Source: Calliopsis andreniformis
Taxonomy: Eukaryota > Arthropoda > Insecta > Hymenoptera > Andrenidae
Length of the DNA stretch: 64,000 bases
Assembly: GCF_051401765.1 (NCBI RefSeq)
Contig: NW_027480505.1
Span: forward strand, 620,001-684,000
Reading direction: 5' to 3'
Shown: positions 38,859-50,815 of the stretch, one piece after another
Layout of the letters: each line of letters opens with the position of its first letter
Position numbering within the stretch: position 1 is the first letter of the stretch
Made by a program: the position numbers and the translations under genes
The notes under the pieces: model-generated
Told to the model about the DNA's origin: nothing
Seen by the model: only the letters and a program-made list of their open reading frames with translations
The model's database searches: none

Positions 38859-39157
38859 ACCCTAGGGCGTTGTTCCACCAGATCGAATAGTTAGGGCCTC
38901 AGAAGGCACCGCCAGAAGCATAAAATACAATATAAATATAACAGTTTTTCCATCGTATAAGACGAATAATAGCAACCTGTATGAAAGTTGTGGTCATTTC
39001 TACTTTCCGGGCAACCTAGGCTACACCCTAGGGCGTTGCTACAAGAGATTTCATAGTTAGTGCCTTAGAAGTCAATGCCCGAAGCATAAAATGCAATAAA
39101 AATGGAACAGTCTTTCCATCATATAACCGGAATAATCGCAACCAGTTTGAAAGTGAT
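38859..39157 (+). repeat. Two-monomer linker in the 11-monomer period
   Basis: Carries GGCACCGCCAGAAGC, CGTATAAGACGAATAATAGC and GGGCAACCTAGGCTACACC, a combination that returns at about 61.47-61.72 kb. Ordinary satellite, with no gene. Confidence 0.75.
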
Positions 39158-40684
39158 GGTCATTTCTACGTTCCGGGCAACCTAGGCTTCACCCTAGGGA
39201 GTTGTTCCACCAGGTGGAATAGTTAGGGCCTTAGAAGTCAACGCCCGAAGCATAAAATACGATATAAATACCACAGCTTTTCCGTCGTATAAAACGAATA
39301 ATTGCAACCAGTGTGAAAGTTATGGTCATTTCTACGTTCCGGGCAACCTAGGCTTCACTCTGGGGCGTTGCTCCACCAGATCGAATAGATAGAGCCTTAG
39401 AAGTCAACGCCACAAGCATAAAATACAATAAAGATGCAACAATTTATCCATCGTATAACAGGAATAATTGCAACCAGTGTGAAGGTAATGGTATGTCCTA
39501 CGTTCCGAGCCAGCTTGGATACACCCTAGCGTGTTGCTAAACCAGATCGAATAGTTAGGGCCTTAGAAGTCAACGCCCGAAGCATAAACTACAAAATAAA
39601 TAGAACAGTTTTTCCATTGTATAAAACGAATAATTGCTACCATTGTGAAAGTTATGGTCATTTCTACGTGCCGGGCAACCTAGGCTTCACTCTAGGGCGT
39701 TGCTCCACCAGATCGAATAGTTAGGGCCTTAGAAGTCAACGCCAGGGGCATAAAATACAATAAAGGTGCAACAGTTTTTCCATCGTATAAAACGAATAAT
39801 TGAAACCAGTGTAAAAGTAATGGTCATTTCTACGTTCCGGGCAACCGAGGCTTCACCCTAGGGCGCTGCTCCAGCAGAACGAATAGTTAGTGCCCTAGAA
39901 GTCAGCGCCAGAAGCATAAAATACAATATAGATACAACAGTTTTTCCATCGTATAAAACGAATAATAGCAACAAGTGTGAAACTTCTGGTCATTTCTACG
40001 TTCCGGGCAACGTAGGCTTCACTCTAGGGCGTTCCTCAACCAGACCGAATAGTTAGGGCCTTAGAAGTCAACGCCCGAAGCATAAAATACAAAATAAATA
40101 GAACAGCTTTTCCATCGTATAAAACGAATAATTGCAACAAGTATGAAAGTTGTGGTTATTTCTACTTTCCGGGCAACCTAGGCTTCACCCTAGGGCGTTG
40201 CTCCAACAGATTGAATAGTTAGGGCCTTAGGAGTCAACGCCCGAAGCATAAAATACAAAATAAATAGAACAGTTTTTCCATCGTATAAAACGAATAATTG
40301 CTACCGGCGTGAAAGTTATGGTCATTTCTACGTTCCGGGAAACCCGGGCTTCACGCTAGGGCGTTGCTCCAACAGATTGAATAGTTAGGGCCTTAGAAGT
40401 CAACGCCCGAAGCATAAAATACAAAATCAATAGAACAGTTTTTCCACCGTATAAAACTAATAATTGCAACCAGTGTGAAAGTAATAGGCATTTCTACGTT
40501 CCGGGCAACCTAGGCTTCACTCTAGGACGTTGCTCCACCACATCGAATAGCTACGGCCTCAGAAGTCAGCGCCAGAAGCATAAAATGCAACATAAATACA
40601 ACAGTTTTTCCATCGTATAAAAGGATTAATTGCAACCAATTTGAAAGTGATGATCATTTCTACGTTCCGGGCAACCTAGGCTTC
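39158..40684 (+). repeat. 11-monomer-period block, copy 2
   Basis: Partner of 37332-38858. Visible differences are single bases, such as AACCCGGGCTTCACG for AACCCGGGCTTCACC and AGTAATAGGC for AGTAATGGGC. Its inner part, about 40146-40539, is repeated again at 41142-41535, six monomers (996 bp) downstream. Confidence 0.9.
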
Positions 40685-42021
40685 ACTCTGGGGCGTTGCT
40701 CCACCAGATCGAATAGATAGAGCCTTAGAAGTCAACGCCACAAGCATAAAATACAATAAAGATGCAACAATTTATCCATCGTATAACAGGAATAATTGCA
40801 ACCAGTGAGAAGGTAATGGTATGTCCTACGTTCCGAACCAGCTTGGCTACACCCTAGCGTGTTGCTAAACCAGATCGAATAGTTAGGGCGTTAGAAGTCA
40901 ATGCCCGAGGTATAAAATACAAAATAAATAGAACAGTTTTTCCATTGTATAAAACGAATAATAGTAACCAGTGTGAAAATTATGGTCATTTCTACGTTCC
41001 GGGCAACCTAGGCCTCACTCTAGGGCGTTGCACCACCAGATCGAATAGTTAGGGCCTTAGAAGTCAACGCCCGAAGCATAAACTACAAAATAAATAGAAC
41101 AGTTTTTCCATTCTATAAAAAGAATAATTGCTACCAGTGTGAAAGTTGTGGTTATTTCTACTTTCCGGGCAACCTAGGCTTCACCCTAGGGCGTTGCTCC
41201 AACAGATTGAATAGTTAGGGCCTTAGGAGTCAACGCCCGAAGCATAAAATACAAAATAAATAGAACAGTTTTTCCATCGTATAAAACGAATAATTGCTAC
41301 CGGCGTGAAAGTTATGGTCATTTCTACGTTCCGGGAAACCCGGGCTTCACGCTAGGGCGTTGCTCCAACAGATTGAATAGTTAGGGCCTTAGAAGTCAAC
41401 GCCCGAAGCATAAAATACAAAATCAATAGAACAGTTTTTCCACCGTATAAAACTAATAATTGCAACCAGTGTGAAAGTAATAGGCATTTCTACGTTCCGG
41501 GCAACCTAGGCTTCACTCTAGGACGTTGCTCCACCAAATCGAATAGCTGCGGCCTTAGAAGTCAACGCCAGAAGCATAAAATACAGTATAAATACAACAA
41601 TTTTTCCATTGTATAGCATGACTAATTGTACCAGTGTGAAAGTAAAGATCATTTTGGCGTTTCGGGCATCCTAGACTTAACTGTAAGGCATTACTCCACC
41701 AGATCGAGTAGTTAGGGCCTAAGAAGTCAACGCAAGAAGCATAAAATGCAATATTAATACAACAGCTTTTCCATCGTATAAAACGAATAGTTGCAACCGG
41801 TGTGAATGTTACGGTCATTTCTACGTTCCGGGCAACCTAGGCTTCACTCTAGGGCGTTGCTCCACCAGATCGAATAGTTAGAGCCTTAGAAGTCAACGCC
41901 CGAAGCATAAAATACAAAATAAGTAGAACAGTTTTTCCATTGTATAAAACGAATAATTGCTACCAGTGTGAAAGTTATGTTCATTTCTACGTTTCTGACA
42001 ACCTAGGCTTCACTGTAGGGT
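40685..42021 (+). repeat. Satellite mosaic after the 11-monomer blocks
   Basis: Eight monomers. It begins as a third, short run of the CTCTGGGGCG / E-type series (40686, core at 40860; here with CCAGTGAGAAGG and TCCGAACCAGC), continues with a copy of 40146-40539 at 41142-41535, and then a D-type monomer with core at 41647. There is no gene. Confidence 0.8.
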
Positions 42022-42411
42022 GTTGCTCCACCAGATCGAATAGATAGAGCCTTAGAAGTCAACGCCACAAGCATAAAATACAATAAAGATGCAACAGCTT
42101 ATCCATCGTATAACAGGAATAATTGCAACCAGTGTGAAGGTAATGGTGTGTCCTACGTTCCGAGCCAGCTTGGCTACACCCTAGGGTGTTGCTAAACCAG
42201 ATCGAATAGTTAGGGCCTTAGAAGTCAATGCCCGAAGCATAAAATACAAAATAAATAGAACAGTTTTTCCATTGTATAAAACGAATAATAGTAACCAGTG
42301 TGAAAATTATGGTCATTTCTACGTTCCGGTCAACCAAGGCCTCACTCTAGGGCGTTGCACCACCAGATCGAATAGTTAGGGCCTTAGAAGTCAACGCCCG
42401 AAGTATAAACT

Positions 42412-43606
42412 CCAAAATAAATAGAACAGTTTTTCCATTGTATAAAACGAATAATTGCTACCATTGTGAAAGTTATGGTCATTTCTACGTGCCGGGCATC
42501 CTAGGCTTCACTCTATGGCGTTGCTCCACCAGATCGCATAGCTAGGGACTTAGAATTCAACGCCATAAGAATAAAATACAGTATAAGTACAACAGTTTTT
42601 CCATCGTATAAAATGAATAATTGGAAACATTGTGAAAGTAATGGTCATTTATACGTTCCAGGCAACCTAGGCGTCTCTCTAGGGCGTTACTCCACCACAT
42701 CTAATAGCTACGGCCTTAGAAGTCAACGCTCGAAGCATAAAATACAACAAAGATGCAACAGCTTTTCAATCGTATAAAACGAATAATAGCAACCAGTGTG
42801 AAAGTTCTGGACATTTCTACGTTCCGGGCAACCTAGGCTTCACTCTTGGACGTTGCTCCACCAGATCGAATAGCTAGGACCTTAGAAGTCGAAGACAGAA
42901 CCAGGAAATACAAGAAGAATGCAACATATTTTCCATCGTATAGCATGAATAATTGCTACCAGTGTGAAAGTAATGATCATTTCGGCGTTTCGGGCATCCT
43001 AGACTTAACTGTGAGGCATTACTCCACCAGATCGAGTAGTTAGGTCCTAAGAAGTCGACGCCAGAAGCATAAAATGCAATATTAATACAATAGCTTTTCC
43101 ATCGTATAAAACGAATAATTGCAACCGGTGTGAATGTTATGGTCATTTCTACGTTCCGGGCAACCTAGGCTTCACCCTAGGGCGCTGCTCCACCAGATCG
43201 AATAGTTAGTGCCCTAGAAGTTAGCGCCACAAGCATAAAATACAATATCAATACAACAGTTTTTCCATCGTATAAAACGAATAATTGCAACCAGTGTGAA
43301 GGTAATGGTATGTCCTACGTTCCGAACCAGCTTGGCTACACCCTAGGGTGTTGCTAAACCACATCGAATAGTTAGGGCCTTAGAAGTCAATGCCCGAAGC
43401 ATAAAATACAAAATAAATACAACAGCTTTTCCATCCTATAAAACGAATAATTGCGACCAGAACGAAAGTTATGGTCATTTCTACGTTCCGGCAACCTAGG
43501 CTTCACCCTAGGGCGTTGTTCCACCAGATCGAATAGTTAGGGCCTAAGAAGTCAACGCCAGAAGCATAAAATACGATATAGATACCACAGCTTTTCCGTC
43601 GTATAA
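42412..43606 (+). repeat. 1.2-kb segment present three times
   Basis: Occurs here, at 49547-50741 (offset 7135 = 43 x 166 less 3) and inside 51206-52400 (offset 8794). Shared rare variants are ACCATTGTGAAAG, GTGCCGGGCATCC, CAGATCGCATAGC, GGCGTCTCTCTAGGG, CAACGCTCGAAGC, CAGAACCAGGAAATAC, AGACGAAAGTTATGG-like GCGACCAGAACG, and the 1-bp-short TTCCGGCAACC. The second and third copies are tandem at 1659 bp (10 monomers less 1). Confidence 0.9.
43269..43361 (+). repeat. E-type variant monomer core (reference copy)
   Basis: The variant carries GTGAAGGTAATGGTATGTCC, TACGTTCCGARCCAGCTTGG, CTACACCCTAGGGTG and TTGCTAAACCA, followed by AAGTCAATGCCCGAAGC. AGCCA/TGGCT arms around GCT replace the usual CCTAGG in most copies. 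TGTTGCTAAACC occurs at 29077, 30403, 34055, 36047, 37706, 39532, 40860, 42187, 43349, 43846, 45671, 46003, 47331, 48326 and 50484, and on to 62.76 kb, always close to whole multiples of 166 apart. It is absent left of 28.9 kb. The next monomer is often one with AATAATAGTAACCAG and GTGTGAAAATTATGG, so the two move together. Confidence 0.85.
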
Positions 43607-46600
43607 AACGTATAATTGCAACCAGTGTGAAAGTTATGGACATTTCTACATTCCGAGCAACCTAGGCTTCACTCTAGTGCGTTGCTCCACCAGGTCGAAT
43701 AGTTAGGGACTTAGAAGTCAACGCCAGAAGCATAAAATACAATAAAGATGCAACAGTTTTTCGATCGTATAACAGGAATAATTGCAACCAGTGTGAAGGT
43801 AATGGTATGTCGTAAGTTCCGAGCCAGCTTGGCTACACCCTAGGGTGTTGCTAAACCAGATCGAATAGTTAGGGCCTTAGAAGTCAATGCCCGAAGCATA
43901 AAATACGATATAAATACCACAGCTTTTCCGTCGTATAAAACGAATAATTGCAACCAGTGTGAAAGTTATGGTCATTTCTACGTTCCGGGCAACCTAGGCT
44001 TCACTCTGGGGCGCTGCTCCACCAGATCGAATAGCTATGGACTTAGCATTCAACGCCAGAAGCATAAAATACAATAAAAATACAACAGTTTTACCATCGT
44101 ATAAGAGGAATAATTGCAACCAGTGTGAAAGGAATGGTCATTTCTACGTTCTGGGCAACCTACGTTACACCCTATGGCATTGCTCCACCAGATAGAATAG
44201 TTAGGGCCTAAGAAGTCAACGCCAGAGACATAAAATACGATATGAATGCAACAGCTGTTCCATCGTATAACAGGAATAATTGCAACCAGTTTGAATGATA
44301 TGGTCATTTCTACGTTCCCGTCAACCTAGGCTTCAATCTAGGGCGTTGCTCCACCACATCGAATAGCTACGGCCTTAGAAGTCAACGCCAGAAGCATAAA
44401 ATACAATATAGATACAACAGTTTTTCCATTGTATAAAAAGAGTAATTGCATCCAGTGTGAAAGTTATGGACATTTCTACGTTCCGCGCAACATAGGCTTC
44501 ACTCTAGGACGTTGCCCCACAGATCGAATACCTAGGACCTTAGAAGTCGAAGCCAGAAACAGAAAATATAACAAGAATGCAACATTTTTTCCATCGTATA
44601 GCATGAATAATTGCTACCAGTGTGAAAGTAAAGATCATTTCGGCGTTTCGGGCATCCTAGACTTAACTGTGAGGCATTACTCCACCAGATCGAGTAGTTA
44701 GGGCCTAAGAAGTCAACGCCAGAAGCATAAAATACAAAATAAGTACAACAGTTTTTCCATTGTATAAAACGAATAATTGCTACCAGTGTGAAAGCTATGT
44801 TCATTTCTACGTTTCTGACAACCTAGGCTTCACTGTAGGGTGTTGCTCCACCAAATCGAATAGGTAGGGCCATGGAAGTCAACGCCCGAAGCATAAAATA
44901 CAATAAATATACAAGAGTTTTTCCTTCGTATAACAGGAATAATTGCAACCAGTGTGAAAGTGATGGTCATTTCTACGTTCTGAGCAACCTAGGCTTCACT
45001 CTAGGGCGTCGTTCCACCAGATCGAATAGATAGGGCCCAAGAAGTCAACCCCACAAGCATAAAATACAATATAAATACAACAGGTTTTCCATTGTATAAA
45101 ACGAATAATTGCAACCAGTATGAAAGTTATGGTCATTTCTACTTTCCGGGCAACCTAGGATCCATCCTAGGGCGTTGCTGCAACCGATTGAATAGTTAGG
45201 GCCTTAGAAGTCAACGCCCGAAGCAGAAAATACAAAATAAATAGAACAGCTTTTCCATCGTATAAAACGAATAATTGCTACCGATGTGAAAGTTATGGTC
45301 ATTTCTACGTTCCGGGCAACCTAGGCTTCTCGCTAGGGCGTTGGCCCAACAGGTTGAATAGTTAGGGCCTTAGAAGTCAACGCCCGAAGCATAAAATGCA
45401 ATAAAAATACAACAGCTTTTCCATCGTATAAAACGTATAATTGCAACCAGTGTGAAAGTTATGGACATTTCTACATTCCGAGCAACCTAGGCTTCACTCT
45501 AGTGCGTTGCTCCACCAGATCGAATAGTTAGGGACTTAGAAGTCAACGCCAGAAGCATAAAATACAATAAAGATGCAACAATTTATCCATCGTATAACAG
45601 GAATAATTGCAACCAGTGTGAAGGTAATGGTATGTCCTACGTTCCGAGCCAGCTTGGCTACACCCTAGCGTGTTGCTAAACCAGATCGAATAGTTAGGGC
45701 CTTAGAAGTCAATGCCCGAAGCATAAAATACGATATAAATACCACAGCTTTTCCGTCGTATAAAACGAATAATTGCAACCAGTGTGAAAGTTATGGTCAT
45801 TTCTACGTTCCGGGCAACCTAGGCTTCACTCTGGGGCGTTGCTCCACCAGATCGAATAGATAGAGCCTTAGAAGTCAACGCCACAAGCATAAAATACAAT
45901 AAAGATGCAACAATTTATCCATCGTATAACAGGAATAATTGCAACCAGTGTGAAGGTAATGGTATGTCCTACGTTCCGAGCCAGCTTGGCTACACACTAG
46001 GGTGTTGCTAAACCAGTTCGAATAGTTAGGGCCTTAGAAGTCAATGCCCGAAGCATAAAATACAAAATAAATAGAACAGTTTTTCCATTGTATAAAACGA
46101 ATAATAGTAACCAGTGTGAAAATTATGGTCATTTCTACGTTCCGGGCAACCTAGGCTTCACTCTAGGGCGTTGCTCCACCAGATCGAATAGCTATGGACT
46201 TAGCATTCAACGCCAGAAGCATAAAATACAATAAAAATACAACAGTTTTACCATCGTATAAGAGGAATAATTGCAACCAGTGTGAAACGAATGGTCATTT
46301 CTACGTTCTGGGCAACCTACGTTTCACTCTATGGCATTGCTCCACCAGATAGAATAGTTAGGGCCTAAGAAGTCAACGCCAGAGACATAAAATACGATAT
46401 GAATGCAACAGCTGTTCCATCGTATAACAGGAATAATTGCAACCAGTTTGAATGATATGGTCATGTCTACGTTCCCGTCAACCTAGGATTCAATCTAGGG
46501 CGTTGCTCCACCACATCGAATAGCTACGGCCTTAGAAGTCAACGCCAGAAGCATAAAATACAATATAAATACAACAATTTTTCCATTGCATAGCATGACT

Positions 46601-48365
46601 AATTCCAACCAGTGCGAAAGTAACGATCATTTCGACGTTTCGGGCATCCTAAACTTAACTCTGAGGCGTTGCTCCACCAGATCGAACACTTAGGGACTAA
46701 GAAGTCAACGCCAGAGGCATAAAATACAATATAAATATAACAGTTTTTCCATCGTATAAAACGAATAATAGCAACCAGTGTGAAAGTTCTGGTCATTTCT
46801 ACGTTCCGGGCAACCTAGGCTTTACTCTAGGGCATTACTCCACCAGATCGAGTAGTTAGGTCCTAAGAAGTCAACGCCAGAAGCATAAAATGCAATATTA
46901 ATAAAACAGCTTTTCCATCGTGTAAAGCGAATAATTGCAACCGGTGTGCATGTTACGGTCATTTCTACGTTCCGGGCAACCTAGGCTTCACTCTAGGGAG
47001 TTGCTCCAACAGATCGAGTAGCTACGACCTTAGAAGTCGAAGCCAGAAGCAGTAAATACAATAAAAATACAACAGCTTTTCCATCGTATAAAACGTATAA
47101 TTGCAACCAGTGTGAAAGTTATGGACATTTCTACATTCCGAGCAACCTAGGCTTCACTCTAGTGCGTTGCTCCACCAGATCGAATAGTTTGGGACTTAGC
47201 AGTCAACGCCAGAAGCATACAATACAATAAAGATGCAACAGTTTTTCCATCGTATAACAGGAATAATTGCAACCAGTGTGAAGGTAATGGTATGTCCTAT
47301 GTTCCGAGCCAGCTTGGCTACACCCTAGGGTGTTGCTAAACCAGATCGAATAGTTAGGGCCTTAGAAGTCAATGCCCGAAGCATAAAATACGATATAAAT
47401 ACCACAGCTTTTCCGTCGTATAAAACGAATAATTGCAACCAGTGTGAAAGTTATGGTCATTTCTACGTTCCGGGCAACCTAGGCTTCACTCTAGGGCGTT
47501 GCTCCACCACATCGAATAGCTACGGCCTTAGAAGTCAACGCCAGAAGCATAAAATACAGTATAAATACAACAGTTTTTCCATTGTATAGCATGACTAATT
47601 GCAACCAGTGCGAAAGTAAAGATAATTTCGACGTTTCGGGCATCCTAGACTTAACTCTATGGCATTACTCCACCAGATCGAGTAGTTAGGACCTAAGAAG
47701 TAAACGCCAGAAGCATAAAATGCAATATTAATACAACAGTTTTTCCATCGTATAAAACGAATAATTGCTACCGGTGTGAAAGTTATGGTCATTTCTACGT
47801 TCCGGGCAAACTAGGCTTCACTGTAGGGCGTTGCTCCACCAGATCAAATAGGTAGGGCCATGGAAGTCAACGCCCGAAGCATAAAATACAAATTAAGTAG
47901 AACAGTATTTCCATTGTATATAACGAATAATTGCTACCAGTGTGAAAGTTATGGACATTTCTACGTTCCGGCAACCTAGGCTTCACCCTAGGGCGTTGTT
48001 CCACCAGATCGAATAGTTAGGGCCTAAGAAGTCAACGCCAGAAGCATAAAATACGATATAAATACCACAGCTTTTCCGTCGTATAAAACGAATAATTGCA
48101 TCCAGTGTGAAAGTTATGGTCATTTCTACGTTCCGGGCAACCTAGGCTTCACTCTGGGGCGTTGCTCCACCAGATCGAATAGATAGAGCCTTAGAAGTCA
48201 ACGCCACAAGCATAAAATACAATAAAGATGCAACAGCTTATCCATCGTCTAACAGGAATAATTGCAGCCAGTGTGAAGGTAATGGTGTGTCCTACGTTCC
48301 GAGCCAGCTTGGCTACACCCTAGGGTGTTGCTAATCCAGATCGAATAGTTAGGGCCTTAGAAGTC

Positions 48366-49546
48366 AACGCCCGAAGCATAAAATACAAAATAAATAGAAC
48401 AGTTTTTCCATTGTATAAAACGAACAATTGCTACCAGTGTGAAAGTTATGTTCATTTATACGTTTCTGACAACCTAGGCTTCACTGTAGGGTGTTGCTCC
48501 ACCCAATCGAATAGGTAGGGCCATAGAAGTCAACGCCAGACGCATAAAATACAATATAAATATAACAGATTTTCCATCGTATAAAACGAATAATAGCAAC
48601 CAGTGTGAAACTTCTGGTCATTTCTACGTTCCGGGCAACCTAGGCTTCACTCTAGGGCGTTGCTCAACCAGACCGAATAGTTAGGGCCTTAGAAGTCAAC
48701 GCCCTAAGCATAAAATACAAAATAAATAGAACAGATTTTCCATCGTATAAAACGAATAATTGCTACAAGTATGAAAGTTGTGGTTATTTCTACTTTCCGG
48801 GCAACCTAGGATTCACCCTAGGGCGTTGTTCGAACAGATTGAATAGTTAGGGCCTTAGAAGTCAACGCCCGAAGCATAAAATACAAAATAAATAGAACAG
48901 TTTTTCCATCGTATAAAACGAATAATTGCTGCCGGCGTGAAAGTTATGGTCATTTCTACTTTCCGGGAAACCGAGCCTTCACCCTAGGGCGTTGCGACAA
49001 CAGATTGAATAGTTAGGGCCTTATAAGTCAATGCCCGAAGCATAAATTGCAATAAAAATACAACAGCTTTTCCATCATATAACAGCAATAATTGCAACCA
49101 GTTTGAAAGTGATGGTCATTTCTACGTTCCGGGCAACCTAGGCTTCACTCTAGGGCGTTGCTCCACCACATCGAATAGCTACGGCCTTAGAAGTCAACGC
49201 CAGAAGCATAAAATACAGTATAAATACAACAGTTTTTCCATTGTATAGCATGACTAATTGCAACCAGTGCGAAAGTAAAGATAATTTCGACGTTTCGGGC
49301 ACCCTAGACTTAACTCTATGGCATTACTCCACCAGATCGAGTAGTTAGGACCTAAGAAGTCAACGCCAGAAGCATAAAATGCAATATTAATACAACAGTC
49401 TTTCCATCGTATAAAACGAATAATTGCTACCGGTGTGAAAGTTATGGTCATTTCTACGTTCCGGGCAAACTAGGCTTCACTGTAGGGCGTTGCTCCACCA
49501 GATCAAATAGGTAGGGCCATGGAAGTCAACGCCCGAAGCATAAAAT
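48366..49546 (+). repeat. Satellite stretch between 6.3-kb copies
   Basis: Seven monomers of types seen elsewhere: ACGTTTCTGACAACC, AACTTCTGGTCATTTC with CTCAACCAGACC (compare 38.15 and 39.98 kb), a GCTGCCGGCGTGAAAG type, and a D-type copy at 49254-49451 that matches 47595-47792 at 1659 bp. There is no gene. Confidence 0.78.
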
Positions 49547-50741
49547 ACAAAATAAATAGAACAGTTTTTCCATTGTATAAAACGAATAATTGCTACCATT
49601 GTGAAAGTTATGGTCATTTCTACGTGCCGGGCATCCTAGGCTTCACTCTATGGCGTTGCTCCACCAGATCGCATAGCTAGGGACTTAGAATTCAACGCCA
49701 TAAGAATAAAATACAGTATAAGTACAACAGTTTTTCCATCGTATAAAATGAATAATTGGAAACATTGTGAAAGTAATGGTCATTTATACGTTCCAGGCAA
49801 CCTAGGCGTCTCTCTAGGGCGTTACTCCACCACATCTAATAGCTACGGCCTTAGAAGTCAACGCTCGAAGCATAAAATACAACAAAGATGCAACAGCTTT
49901 TCAATCGTATAAAACGAATAATAGCAACCAGTGTGAAAGTTCTGGACATTTCTACGTTCCGGGCAACCTAGGCTTCACTCTTGGACGTTGCTCCACCAGA
50001 TCGAATAGCTAGGACCTTAGAAGTCGAAGACAGAACCAGGAAATACAAGAAGAATGCAACATATTTTCCATCGTATAGCATGAATAATTGCTACCAGTGT
50101 GAAAGTAATGATCATTTCGGCGTTTCGGGCATCCTAGACTTAACTGTGAGGCATTACTCCACCAGATCGAGTAGTTAGGTCCTAAGAAGTCGACGCCAGA
50201 AGCATAAAATGCAATATTAATACAATAGCTTTTCCATCGTATAAAACGAATAATTGCAACCGGTGTGAATGTTATGGTCATTTCTACGTTCCGGGCAACC
50301 TAGGCTTCACCCTAGGGCGCTGCTCCACCAGATCGAATAGTTAGTGCCCTAGAAGTTAGCGCCACAAGCATAAAATACAATATAAATACAACAGTTTTTC
50401 CATCGTATAAAACGAATAATTGCAACCAGTGTGAAGGTAATGGTATGTCCTACGTTCCGAACCAGCTTGGCTACACCCTAGGGTGTTGCTAAACCACATC
50501 GAATAGTTAGGGCCTTAGAAGTCAATGCCCGAAGCATAAAATACAAAATAAATACAACAGCTTTTCCATCCTATAAAACGAATAATTGCGACCAGAACGA
50601 AAGTTATGGTCATTTCTACGTTCCGGCAACCTAGGCTTCACCCTAGGGCGTTGTTCCACCAGATCGAATAGTTAGGGCCTAAGAAGTCAACGCCAGAAGC
50701 ATAAAATACGATATAGATACCACAGCTTTTCCGTCGTATAA
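49547..50741 (+). repeat. 1.2-kb segment, extra copy in tandem
   Basis: Second copy of 42412-43606. It lies directly before the second 6.3-kb block, which contains the third copy, so this segment was duplicated once more at the junction. Its right end (about 50741) runs on as CGAATAATTGC where copy 1 has CGTATAATTGC. Confidence 0.88.
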
Positions 50742-50815
50742 AACGAATAATTGCAACCAGTGTGAAAGTTATGGTCATTTCTACGTTCCGGGCAACTTAG
50801 GCTTCACTCTGGGGC

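Larger units (their letters stand above)
42022..48365 (+). repeat. 6.3-kb block, copy 1 (offset 8794)
   Basis: About 38 monomers, collinear with 50816-57160 at a constant offset of 8794 (53 x 166 less 4). Markers at fixed offset include the D-type runs at 42846/51640 and 44532/53326, AGCTATGGACTTAGCATTC at 44034/52828 and 46191/54985, and 46599/55393 and 47595/56389. Four 1-bp deletions between equivalent points (about 43490, 44518, 47970 and 50625) account for the four missing bases. Differences between the copies are isolated substitutions, such as AATAAAGATG for AATAATGATG near 43745. Near 42022 the left partner differs (CTGTAGGGTG against CTCTGGGGCG). Near 48365 the copies continue with different monomers. 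Confidence 0.92.
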